Of a stretch of DNA of 35,669 nucleotides, positions 21,487-30,330 are shown piece by piece; positions within the stretch are counted from its first letter, which is position 1; every line of letters begins with the position of its first letter. A model generated the notes under the pieces. It was not told where the DNA came from. It searched no databases and saw nothing but the letters and a program-made list of their open reading frames with translations. The translations under genes and the position numbers were made by a program. This DNA is from Acidimicrobiaceae bacterium. Its GTDB lineage: Bacteria; Actinomycetota; Acidimicrobiia; Acidimicrobiales; Acidimicrobiaceae. The stretch covers positions 1 to 35,669 of the forward strand of contig JABEUM010000129.1 in NCBI GenBank assembly GCA_013044475.1, in the 5' to 3' direction.

Positions 21487-21679
21487 GTCAGAGATCCTAA
21501 AGCCAAAGATCTCCATCTGGAGTAATTGGGCAACTGAATTTCACATCCCATGAAGCGCCTCAGTTTAAATTCGACTGTCTTGAGGCTTATTAGAGTTCGC
21601 TCGAACGCAATTACAAAGGAGCTAAAGCCCACGAAAACTGGTAAATCTTCGCTCCTTAGACTTCGTCAATGTAGGTAGA

Positions 21680-22447
21680 TCACAAATTGGCCCTAATCCA
21701 CCCTATGGATTTCTCAGTCAAAAACTCCGAGTCGTTATCGACGGTAGCTACGTGGAACGAGTCTTTTAGCCAGATCCTCTCTATCTTCGCCCCGTATTTG
21801 GAGAGCAAAAAGTCAGAGGTGGAGGTAGGCACTACGTGGTCCTCCAATGAATTAAATAACAGAGCCGGGACCTTGATGGACGGGAGCCCTTCGACGATTG
21901 TGTCAAATGACTCAAATAGCGATATCGCCGCCTCGATCGGAGTCTCGGGATAGGAGGGCTCGCTGATCCCTTCCTTTTTGATGTCAGAACCTACCGCAGG
22001 TAGGAACTTGTTACCACCTTCAACCAGCGATCTCGCTAGTTCAAAAAAACTTGTCGCCGGGGGTTCAATCGCTGGATTGATCAGAATGAGCCCCTTCAGA
22101 GTCTCAAAAGTAACTCCTGCCTTCAAGGTCAGGGTTCCGCCCATAGACAATCCCATGACGAAGGTTGGAAGGCCCTCTTCAATCACCCGCTCGATAGCCG
22201 AAGAAGCTTCCCTCCACCAGTCGTCGAAACGCGTCTCGGCGAGTTCGTCGACCGTCGTGCCGTGCCCAGGGAGCAGTGGCACCTCAACCCTAAATCCCTC
22301 AGCTATCAGCGCGTCTACCTGGGGAATAAAGCTAGCCGGTGAGCCGGTAAAGCCATGGAGCACCACAACTGCGGCATCTTTGCCGGCAAAACTGCCTCCG
22401 TGATCAAAGCCTACTGACATATTGACCTCCCAAATAACCAGAACCAA
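21680..22447 (-). CDS. Alpha/beta hydrolase (carboxylesterase/monoacylglycerol lipase-like)
   Basis: VVVLHGFTGSP, LLPGHGTTVDEL, GLSMGGTL nucleophile elbow, LEDHVVP, DSFHVATVD. Confidence 0.88.
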   Translation of the reverse strand: MVLVIWEVNMSVGFDHGGSFAGKDAAVVVLHGFTGSPASFIPQVDALIAEGFRVEVPLLPGHGTTVDELAETRFDDWWREASSAIERVIEEGLPTFVMGLSMGGTLTLKAGVTFETLKGLILINPAIEPPATSFFELARSLVEGGNKFLPAVGSDIKKEGISEPSYPETPIEAAISLFESFDTIVEGLPSIKVPALLFNSLEDHVVPTSTSDFLLSKYGAKIERIWLKDSFHVATVDNDSEFLTEKSIGWIRANL

Positions 22448-22510
22448 CCCGTGAGTATCGGAACAAAACCTCGCAGCATCCCGCCGTCAAAGCGGGTGGC
22501 AGTCGCCACA

Positions 22511-22744
22511 CTATAGACGATGGATTGGCTGAGAGCTGGGCGGGTAATGGATCAAAAATGCGAGTGTCGGACATAACCTCTCGGCTTTCCTTGCGTGATC
22601 CAAAAGTTCTATAGGAAGGTCTTCGTGCACAATCTTTGGGTAGCCCCAGTCATCCAAGTGGATCAATTCGGGCAGAAGCTCGGCACAAATTCCGTGTCCA
22701 TCACAAGCAATCGGGTTGATCGCTATCTTGGCTATCGGCTTCAA
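22511..22744 (-). CDS. Ferredoxin with CxxHxxC...CP motif (3Fe-4S/atypical 4Fe-4S type)
   Basis: INPIACDGHGICAELLPELIHLDDWGYPKI...ERLCPTLAF. ATG overlaps the stop of the upstream NuoF-like gene. Confidence 0.85.
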   Translation of the reverse strand: MKPIAKIAINPIACDGHGICAELLPELIHLDDWGYPKIVHEDLPIELLDHARKAERLCPTLAFLIHYPPSSQPIHRL

Positions 22745-24102
22745 TTCAGCCTCAGCCTCTCGTATTTAGTCCCAGAAAAGTTAGGACGGCCTTTGCTAAA
22801 CGAACACCTGCTGGATTCATGGAGCCTTACCTCGTCAGCGAAGTTTTTCATTACCGACCTAGTTATAATTATCGCCCCATCCGGCATGGCACAGCCACCG
22901 CGTCCGACTATCTGATCGGCAAGACGACCGATCTCCTCCACCCCTTTTGGCATTGCGGCACCGTGGGCCAAGCGACCGATCTCCTTGGCGAGAGCAGGAA
23001 GGCCGAGAAAGCACGGGCCGCACTGACCCGCCGTTTGCGATGCGAGGTATGCGACTATTCCTGAGGCTTCCACCAATGGACAAGCCGAAGAGAAGCCGAT
23101 GATTCCGGCCCCTACTCCGAGGCCCAATCTTTTCATTTCGGGCTGATTTAGTTTCAGATCGACGATCCGATCTGGCTGTACGATCTGTCCGAAGTAGCCT
23201 CCCATCAAAACCGAACTAGCCGCTGTGATATCGACTTGTGCGTAGTTAACTATCTCACTGATGGGCGTGCCAACCTCGGCCTCTACGACAATGTAGGCAC
23301 CATTGTGCGACACGATGGTCAAGAGCTGAGATCCATACGGCCCTCCTTGCACTCCCATCGAGCGATAAAAGGACGGCCCGGATCGCGCTATCAGGGCTAT
23401 CGTTGCATAAGTCTCGACGTTTGAGATAAAAGTTGGCTTCCTCGAAACGCCTGTGGCGATGGGCCGATCGGGGAAGTAAGCGGGTTTTGGGCCCTTCCCA
23501 TTGAGCTGCTGGATAATAGAGGTCTCTACTCCGGAGGTATATCCGGGATCGGCAATCCTGGGTGTCACCGGGACCTTGTCCAACCTCAATTTTCTACGCT
23601 CCCTAAGGGCCGCTTCGACAGCAGACACCACCATCTGATTCTTGGTCTTCGCCATAAGGTAAGCCTTCGACGCCCCTAGGGCGCCAGCGACTATTGCTAT
23701 CCCCTCGAGGACCAGATGAGGCTGGTGGATTAGCAGGGATTCGTCTTTATGCGCAAGGGGTTCCGACTCAGACCCATTAGCTACGACGATTGATCTCCCT
23801 ACGTACGACGCCATCGAAGCCAGTTTTTTGGCGGTAGGAAAACCCGCTCCTCCGCGCCCGCTCAACCCTGCCTCGTCCAACATCTCGACGAGTGACGCGA
23901 AGTCGACCTTGGGCATTCGCAGATCTCCATGGGCCCTTAGGTGATCGGGAAAGCTCATAGATCGCTGCGGCATGACTCGGATGGAACCCGCCGCTTGTAC
24001 CTGCGAGACGACTAGACCTGGCCAGTTTGTAAATGTAGAAGACACCTGGCTACTCATACTAAGACACTCCATTTGGTAACTGATATCTGCCTTGTTGCGC
24101 AA
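22741..24102 (-). CDS. NuoF-like NAD(P)H-binding flavo-iron-sulfur protein (NADH:ubiquinone oxidoreductase 51 kDa subunit-like)
   Basis: GLSGRGGAGFPTAKKL, VANGSESEPLAHKDESLLIHQPHLVLEG, GQCGPCFLGLPAL, GRGGCAMPDG. Confidence 0.88.
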   Translation of the reverse strand: MRNKADISYQMECLSMSSQVSSTFTNWPGLVVSQVQAAGSIRVMPQRSMSFPDHLRAHGDLRMPKVDFASLVEMLDEAGLSGRGGAGFPTAKKLASMASYVGRSIVVANGSESEPLAHKDESLLIHQPHLVLEGIAIVAGALGASKAYLMAKTKNQMVVSAVEAALRERRKLRLDKVPVTPRIADPGYTSGVETSIIQQLNGKGPKPAYFPDRPIATGVSRKPTFISNVETYATIALIARSGPSFYRSMGVQGGPYGSQLLTIVSHNGAYIVVEAEVGTPISEIVNYAQVDITAASSVLMGGYFGQIVQPDRIVDLKLNQPEMKRLGLGVGAGIIGFSSACPLVEASGIVAYLASQTAGQCGPCFLGLPALAKEIGRLAHGAAMPKGVEEIGRLADQIVGRGGCAMPDGAIIITRSVMKNFADEVRLHESSRCSFSKGRPNFSGTKYERLRLN

Positions 24103-24146
24103 CTGGCAGCGATTGGGCCAGGAATAGTTGTGGTCGTTGCAACTTA

Positions 24147-25271
24147 CTAGTTGTCACCCGAAAAGCTTTGCCCCTGTACATAGGGGCCAACCTGACCGGT
24201 AAATGAGCTTTGGCCAGCGTTTACACTAGCGGAGAGAGTAACGCTATGTCCTGAGTTATCTTTGATCGAAAAGCCGATCGCCCCATTGTTCAAACTGGTA
24301 ACTTGGCCATTGTACGCTACGTTTCCCGATTTTGACACGACCTCGACTATCGAAGAGGACATCGAAAGCCCCTGGTCCGCCGGGACACCCATCAGGGTCA
24401 CAACGAGGTCGTATCCCTTTAATGCACCAAGCGGACCCATGAGTCGCAGGGCCAGTTCACCTTGACTGTTCTGAGCGGACTCTGTGATACTTCCCGACCA
24501 GTTAGATGTGAAATTCGACGGGATGCTGACGCTTGATGGTGAAGTTAGATTTTTGGTCAATGCGACGGGGGTCGTGACCGTACTCTGTGAAAAGACCCCC
24601 GAAATTCCAGCATTTGCCCTCTTTGCCCAGTTCATCTTGAAGGGACCAAGGACGCTAAAGCCAACCACCGAAAGTGGAGCCATCACTGCGAGGGTGCCGG
24701 AAAGGATCCTCTTTTTTGACCCAGCTTCAGTCTTGTCCAGGATCCTAATCCAGGCGGTAATCAAGAAGGCGGCACCAACCACCAGGTAGAATACCTTTCC
24801 TAGCAAGAACCTCGAATCGGATCCCGTTCCAAGACCATGGACGATAGATGCGAAGAACGCTAAGTATGCCAGTAGATGGACGATCTTCCAGGTCCGCTGT
24901 TTCATCTTTATTCGAATCAGCGACGTTATCAGCACGGCAATTCCGATATCTATAGCAATCGCCCCGAAGCCGATCCACAACGGACGGTAGGTAGAGACGA
25001 AGGGGATAAAGACGTCAAGCAAAGTTATCGGTACAAATGGATCCATCATTGCGGTAATGATGTGTATCGAAAGCACGACTACCGCTAGCAGCGAAAGGCT
25101 CCTATGGGTTTCGACTGTGATGAACCTCGGCAGGCGGGCAGAAAGTCTCGTTTGTGAGGCGGTCATCAAGCCCAGAACAGCGATAGCACCCAAAAGGGCC
25201 AGCCCGACAAAACCGGCGCCCCTCGAGATGTACCACAGTGGACTGGGCGTGGTGGCGGCCAGGAAGATCAA
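24147..25271 (-). CDS. Ferric-reductase-like transmembrane heme-b protein with C-terminal extracytoplasmic domain
   Basis: Paired His in TM helices: HRSLSLLAVVVLSIH and HLLAYLAFFASIVH. The track ORF opens at 25307; TTG at 25271 overlapping the apbE stop is a likely start. Confidence 0.8.
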   Translation of the reverse strand: MIFLAATTPSPLWYISRGAGFVGLALLGAIAVLGLMTASQTRLSARLPRFITVETHRSLSLLAVVVLSIHIITAMMDPFVPITLLDVFIPFVSTYRPLWIGFGAIAIDIGIAVLITSLIRIKMKQRTWKIVHLLAYLAFFASIVHGLGTGSDSRFLLGKVFYLVVGAAFLITAWIRILDKTEAGSKKRILSGTLAVMAPLSVVGFSVLGPFKMNWAKRANAGISGVFSQSTVTTPVALTKNLTSPSSVSIPSNFTSNWSGSITESAQNSQGELALRLMGPLGALKGYDLVVTLMGVPADQGLSMSSSIVEVVSKSGNVAYNGQVTSLNNGAIGFSIKDNSGHSVTLSASVNAGQSSFTGQVGPYVQGQSFSGDN

Positions 25272-26224
25272 ACTGATACCCCCTGGGTATCCCGCCGCCG
25301 GGGCCAATTACCGAGCACCCTTGAGCTACCATCTCTGAGCTTCACCATCGCCGGGAGTCGGGTCGATTCCAGCCAGGGGAAGCCAAATGAACCCATCGCA
25401 ATAGTCGCCGTCGAGGCAATGTTCGCATCGAGGGCCGACCCAGCAAGGACGGTGACAGCTTCAATCTCACCTACTGCGGAGCGCCCGGTATAGGGGTCGA
25501 CAATATGATGTTGGAGTGCTCCACCCTTCGACCAGCTCCTCTTCTTGATCGAAGAAGTGGCCACACCTCCGGTCGAAAAGCCCAAAATCTCGCCGGGGGA
25601 ATCGATATTGAGGGACTGGTCGTCGGTGATATTGATGTACCAGGGGTTGGTTTGGTCGCTACTAAAGCAGGATATGTCGCCACCAAGGTTTACTAAGACA
25701 TCCACTTCGTAGTTGCCTTCAAGAGAATCTCGGATCCGATCCGCGAGGTGAGGTTTGGCGGTAGCTCCGAGGTCCAGCAAGACCCCGGGTGGTACGCTTA
25801 CGGTCCTAGCGTCAGGGTCTAAAACGACGCTCCTGTAGCCACTAGGCATCACTACTCGTATCTTCAGGCCATCTTGATTTTCGACCTTGACCAGGTCAAA
25901 ATCCTTGCTATAGCCGAGCTCAGAAATCGTCTGGCCCAAAGTCGGGTCGAGATACCCCTTGGTAATAATTGATGCCCTGATAGCCTGGCTGATCTCGTCG
26001 TACAAGAGGTCAGATACCACCATTGCCACGCCATCGTTTGCCGCTAGCCGGCTCACCTCAGAGTCCGGACGAAAGCGGCTCGCCGCCAGATCCAATTCGT
26101 CGATCATCAGGTTGAACTCATCCACCATCTGATCGAAATACCTACCTGGCTCCTCCTCGTCTAGCCTAACTACAAATGAGCAGCTCGTTCCGAGTGCGGC
26201 CCTCTCAAAAAACCTCGTAGTCAT
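25268..26224 (-). CDS. apbE: FAD:protein FMN transferase (ApbE family)
   Basis: LDLAASRFRPDSEVSRLAAN, LLDLGATAKPHLADRI, LVNLGGDISC, HHIVDPYTGRSAVGEIEAVTVLAGSALDANIASTA. Confidence 0.9.
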   Translation of the reverse strand: MTTRFFERAALGTSCSFVVRLDEEEPGRYFDQMVDEFNLMIDELDLAASRFRPDSEVSRLAANDGVAMVVSDLLYDEISQAIRASIITKGYLDPTLGQTISELGYSKDFDLVKVENQDGLKIRVVMPSGYRSVVLDPDARTVSVPPGVLLDLGATAKPHLADRIRDSLEGNYEVDVLVNLGGDISCFSSDQTNPWYINITDDQSLNIDSPGEILGFSTGGVATSSIKKRSWSKGGALQHHIVDPYTGRSAVGEIEAVTVLAGSALDANIASTATIAMGSFGFPWLESTRLPAMVKLRDGSSRVLGNWPRRRDTQGVSV

Positions 26225-26526
26225 TATGACGCTCCAGTTGCCGCAGAAGGAGTAGGGGCAGAAGGGGCCGGAGTCGAAGAATTTGGAGTCGACGAACCGA
26301 CCGACACCGGGGGAGGCGCCAGCGTCGATGAAGTGACGTTGTAGGTAGATGAACCACTCTGGCTGGTGGTGGAGGTACTAGCGGGCGTCGTCTTTCCGGC
26401 GAAGGTCTTCTCGGCCAAACCCGATACGACGACAATCGAACCGAGAGCTCCGAGCCAAAGCGCCCTATTGATCCGCTTAGCTTTGGACAATGACTCGTCT
26501 CTAAACCTAGTGGAATATTTGCGCAT
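26224..26526 (-). CDS. Small single-TM, Ser/Thr/Pro/Ala-rich protein ending SAATGAS
   Basis: MRKYSTRFRDESLSKAKRINRALWLGALGSIVVVSGLAEKTFAG...PSAATGAS. SD AGAGGA before ATG at 26526; stop overlaps apbE start (TAATG). Confidence 0.75.
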   Translation of the reverse strand: MRKYSTRFRDESLSKAKRINRALWLGALGSIVVVSGLAEKTFAGKTTPASTSTTSQSGSSTYNVTSSTLAPPPVSVGSSTPNSSTPAPSAPTPSAATGAS

Positions 26527-26864
26527 AAAATCCTCTGAAACCTGTCGCTGTAAAAGTTCTAACTTCAACCATTAACAACACATCAGCCTGTGCTCAGACT
26601 GAATCGATCTCTAGAAAACCTTGGCAAGGGGTTATGAGCAGCAGCTCCCAGCAAAATAGCTTCAGCTTTTGTTCATAAATTTCAAAGCCCCCGCCGACCT
26701 CGAAGTGACCCATCTCACACTACTGAGACGCCAGGGCCCGATCCTCAAACCCAGCCTCCTCAAGCTAATTTATAACCGTAGGCAAGTCCTGAAAATGGTG
26801 CTGTCCAAAAAAGAGATTCCGAATGTGCTAGCTTCCACGAAGGATCAAACAGGGGTGGGGAAAG

Positions 26865-28085
26865 TTGTCTCAAGGTTCAAGCGGATCACTTCATAGCTTC
26901 CACTTTTCTGAGGAGCACCAAGCCCTCGTCGACTCAGTCGATGGATATCTTGAGCACCTGGGGCCAAGAAAAAAAGAACTCCTCAACCAGATCTTTGAAC
27001 AAGGCGAGTATCCAGACGAACTCAGCCGGGCGATGGTGGACCTCGGCCTCTTCGGAGCTTTGATCCCCTCGCAATACGGTGGCAGCGGGCTTGGTCTTCT
27101 CGGTATGGCTCTCGCTATGGAGAGGTTCGCTTCTTTTGGATTGGCCAACACCTTAGCCCTTTTGACAACAATGGATGCGATGGCGATCCAGCGAGGCGGA
27201 ACCGAGGAGCAGAAGCAACTGTTGCTACCCAAGATCGCCGAGGGCAAGATCAAGAGTGCCTTCGCTATCACTGAAGCCGATGCGGGAACCAACTCTTTTC
27301 GAATAGCACTCTCCGCCAGAGAGACCAAGGAGGGGGGATTTGTGCTCAACGGAGAGAAGGCGTGGATCACCGGTGTGGATCGTGCAGATCATATCTTGGT
27401 GGTCGGCCGGACGACCAGCTACCAGCAGGCCAGGTCGGCGGGACTGCCAAAGGCCTTCGGAATGAGCCTGTTTTTTATAGACGCAGCTACAAAAGGGATC
27501 ACCAAGTCAAAGATGAAAACGATGGGGATCGAGGGTTTCAATCAATTTCTGCTCTTTTTTGACGATGTCGAAGTTCCTAAAGCTGCGCTCATCGGAGAGA
27601 AAGATCTAGGAGCGGCTGTTCTGTTCGAAGCGCTCAATCCCGAAAGGATCATTGCTGCGTCATTTGCGGTCGGGATGGTCGACTACTTCGTGTCCAAGTC
27701 TGTTGATTATGCCAATGAACGCCGAGTCTTTTCCGACACCCCTATAGGTAGCTACCAGGCGGTACAACACCCACTCGCCAAAATTCGCATTACTCAGGAG
27801 GGTGCAAGACTACTTACCTACCAGGCCGCCAGCGCCTTCGATCAAAATGCCCCAATGGCGGTAGTGGCCAGGTATGCAAATATGGCAAAATATCTCGCCT
27901 CTGAAGTAGGTTTCGAGGCCGCAGACAGGGCGATTCAAACCCACGGCGGCAACGGCTTCGTGCGGGATTATGGAATCATCCAGATGTTGGCCCCGGCTCG
28001 GCTGGCCAAGACCGCCCCGATAAACAACGAGATGATACTTAACTTCATCGCCGAACACGAACTAAAGCTGCCGAGGTCCTACTAG
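26865..28085 (+). CDS. Acyl-CoA dehydrogenase
   Basis: SAFAITEADAGTNSFRIALSA, GEKAWITGVDRADHILVVGRT, QTHGGNGFVRDYGIIQMLAPARLAK. Confidence 0.92.
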   Translation: MSQGSSGSLHSFHFSEEHQALVDSVDGYLEHLGPRKKELLNQIFEQGEYPDELSRAMVDLGLFGALIPSQYGGSGLGLLGMALAMERFASFGLANTLALLTTMDAMAIQRGGTEEQKQLLLPKIAEGKIKSAFAITEADAGTNSFRIALSARETKEGGFVLNGEKAWITGVDRADHILVVGRTTSYQQARSAGLPKAFGMSLFFIDAATKGITKSKMKTMGIEGFNQFLLFFDDVEVPKAALIGEKDLGAAVLFEALNPERIIAASFAVGMVDYFVSKSVDYANERRVFSDTPIGSYQAVQHPLAKIRITQEGARLLTYQAASAFDQNAPMAVVARYANMAKYLASEVGFEAADRAIQTHGGNGFVRDYGIIQMLAPARLAKTAPINNEMILNFIAEHELKLPRSY

Positions 28086-28162
28086 TCGAAAGGCTTAAGA
28101 ACCTCTGGCCATCTCACCATCCACCGGGCCGAGCCGGCGGTCTCTCCTCCTACCGTTTAGGT

Positions 28163-29923
28163 ATGACTGTTCTTGTTGATGCCGAAGGCATTTCGATGTC
28201 TCGTTCCGATAGGCAACTTTTCAAAGAGCTCTCCCTTACCATCACCGATGGAGAAAGAGTTGGAATAGTCGGAATCAATGGAACCGGCAAGTCGACCTTG
28301 CTGAGGGTGCTGGCCGGTAGCGAGGTCCCCGAGGCCGGGGAGATCAGGTGGGGACGCGGCGTCCGAATCGGTTTCCTACAGCAGGACTCCCCGCTGCCTC
28401 CGGGCAGCGTCAGAGAGGCAGTCGGAGGGGGGTGGCAGAGCGAGGCAATCTTAGATCGACTCGGTATGGCTGGAATGATGGGTCGGAACATCTCTGAACT
28501 CTCTGGCGGCCAGGCAAAACGAGTAGCCCTCGCCAAGGTGCTAGCCCACCCCGCAGAGCTATTGATCCTGGATGAACCGACCAACCATCTAGACCTTCCA
28601 GCAATCACCTGGCTCGAGGAGTGGTTAGCTCGCTTCACCGGTGGCGTGATCCTCGTAAGTCACGACCGATATCTACTCGATCGTCTAACGACACGTATGG
28701 TAGAACTGGACCGAGGCAATGCTTTCCTGCACGGCGGTGGATACGCCGACTATCTTTCAGCGCAGATCGAGCGGGAACTACAAGCCCAGGGTGCCGAGTC
28801 CGTCCGACGTAATCAGGCACGAAAGGAACTCGCTTGGCTGAGACGAGGGGCAAAGGCACGAACTAGAAAACCCCAGGCCAGAATAGATGCCGCTAAGCGG
28901 TTAATAAATGCAACACCACAAGCCGCAGCGCGAAGTAGCGAGCTAGAGATCACATTTGATACGCCTCGGCTCGGGAACACCGTAATCGAGGCCGAAAAAG
29001 TATCATTTGCCCGAGATCCGTCTGGTGAGCCGGTGCTGAGCGAAGTTACTCTAAATCTCGACCCAAGGGAACGACTCGGCGTGGTCGGAGTCAACGGATC
29101 GGGCAAGACCACCCTTTTAGATATCTTGGCCGGCCTCTACCCTCCCACCTCCGGTCGAGTCGAACAAGGCACTACCGTCAAGGTGGGCTACTACCGACAG
29201 AACCTTCCCGAACTGGACCCAAAGGCGAGGGTGCGGGAAGTAGTGGCCGGACCTACGAGGACACCGGGCGACTTAGCGGACCAACGGTTGATGGAGAGGT
29301 TCTGGTTCGTCGGAGAATTGCCTTGGGCGACCATCGGTACTCTTTCTGGTGGTGAACGCCGGCGTCTGCAACTCCTGACCGTTTTAGCGAGTCGACCCAA
29401 CGTTTTACTACTCGACGAGCCGACAAACGACCTGGACCTGGACACTTTGCGCTCCCTCGAAGAGTTCCTGGAGCAATGGCCCGGCGCTCTGGTTACCGTC
29501 AGCCACGATCGGGCCTTTCTCGACCGTGTGACCGATCGGATCGTCGTCTGTCAGGACACCTTGGTCGAAGAGATCCCCGGCGGACTCGCCAGCTGGATCG
29601 CCGAAGTCGCTTCGCAAAAAGCAAGGGGTGAACCGGCGGCTGAGGTTCCAAAAGCTCAAGTCCGGTCGACATCCCTCCCTTCTGTTGAGATGGGAGAAAA
29701 AAAGCGTTCAAAAACTACCGTCGGCTTCGAGCTTCGTCGAATAGAAAAGCAACTCCAAGTCCTAGCCAAGGAGCACGATCGCCTGGTGGCTCTCTTTGAG
29801 GGAGCAGGGCACCATAAGGAACTCGCTGACCGGGGCTCTGAACTCGCCGTCATCCAGGAGCAGCAAAGAGTCCTTGAGGAGCGCTGGCTCACTCTAGCCG
29901 AGGAAGCCGAGTCAGCACGATAG
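28163..29923 (+). CDS. ABC-F family ATP-binding protein (Uup/EttA-like)
   Basis: Two ABC domains (GINGTGKST..LSGGQAKRVALAKVL..LILDEPTNHLDL; GVNGSGKTT..LSGGERRRLQLL..LLLDEPTNDLDL), no TM segments, charged C-terminal coil. Confidence 0.94.
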   Translation: MTVLVDAEGISMSRSDRQLFKELSLTITDGERVGIVGINGTGKSTLLRVLAGSEVPEAGEIRWGRGVRIGFLQQDSPLPPGSVREAVGGGWQSEAILDRLGMAGMMGRNISELSGGQAKRVALAKVLAHPAELLILDEPTNHLDLPAITWLEEWLARFTGGVILVSHDRYLLDRLTTRMVELDRGNAFLHGGGYADYLSAQIERELQAQGAESVRRNQARKELAWLRRGAKARTRKPQARIDAAKRLINATPQAAARSSELEITFDTPRLGNTVIEAEKVSFARDPSGEPVLSEVTLNLDPRERLGVVGVNGSGKTTLLDILAGLYPPTSGRVEQGTTVKVGYYRQNLPELDPKARVREVVAGPTRTPGDLADQRLMERFWFVGELPWATIGTLSGGERRRLQLLTVLASRPNVLLLDEPTNDLDLDTLRSLEEFLEQWPGALVTVSHDRAFLDRVTDRIVVCQDTLVEEIPGGLASWIAEVASQKARGEPAAEVPKAQVRSTSLPSVEMGEKKRSKTTVGFELRRIEKQLQVLAKEHDRLVALFEGAGHHKELADRGSELAVIQEQQRVLEERWLTLAEEAESAR

Positions 29924-30117
29924 CTCGGGCGGCTTCGTCACAACTAGACCAACATCGTCTGGACCGAGGGCAACTGCAGAAAGACGAGCCTTGCTATTAG
30001 AGGGGACAACCCGACAACAACCCAGCAAACAATCGTCGTAGAATATCCAAAAAAGTACCGCCGATAGAGCTAAAGGGCTACCGCGGGCCAGATCAAGGCG
30101 AAAACTGGAGGGCAATC

Positions 30118-30330
30118 TTGTCAGAAGTCAGATCCCCGATGGCCGGGTTGGTGGTAAAGGTCGCCACTGCGGTGGGCGCGGAGCTAAACATTGGGAACAC
30201 GGTGGTAGTCCTCGAGTCGATGAAGCTGGAGATACCCGTCGAGACGACGTCTTCGGGAAGGGTCGTGGAGATCAAGGTTACCGAGGGTGACTTCGTAGAA
30301 GAGGCCAACGTCTTGGTAGTCCTCGAATGA
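30118..30330 (+). CDS. Stand-alone biotin carboxyl carrier (biotin/lipoyl attachment) protein, 70 aa
   Basis: MAGLVVKVATAVGAELNIGNTVVVLESMKLEIPVETTSSGRVVEIKVTEGDFVEEANVLVVLE; biotinyl-Lys motif ESMKLE. TTG start. Confidence 0.9.
   Translation: MSEVRSPMAGLVVKVATAVGAELNIGNTVVVLESMKLEIPVETTSSGRVVEIKVTEGDFVEEANVLVVLE

Noticed and set aside
22481-22510. Hairpins CCCGC..GCGGG and GTGGC..GCCAC after the ferredoxin gene
   Set aside because: Weak stems with no clear U tract on the minus strand; not called as a terminator.
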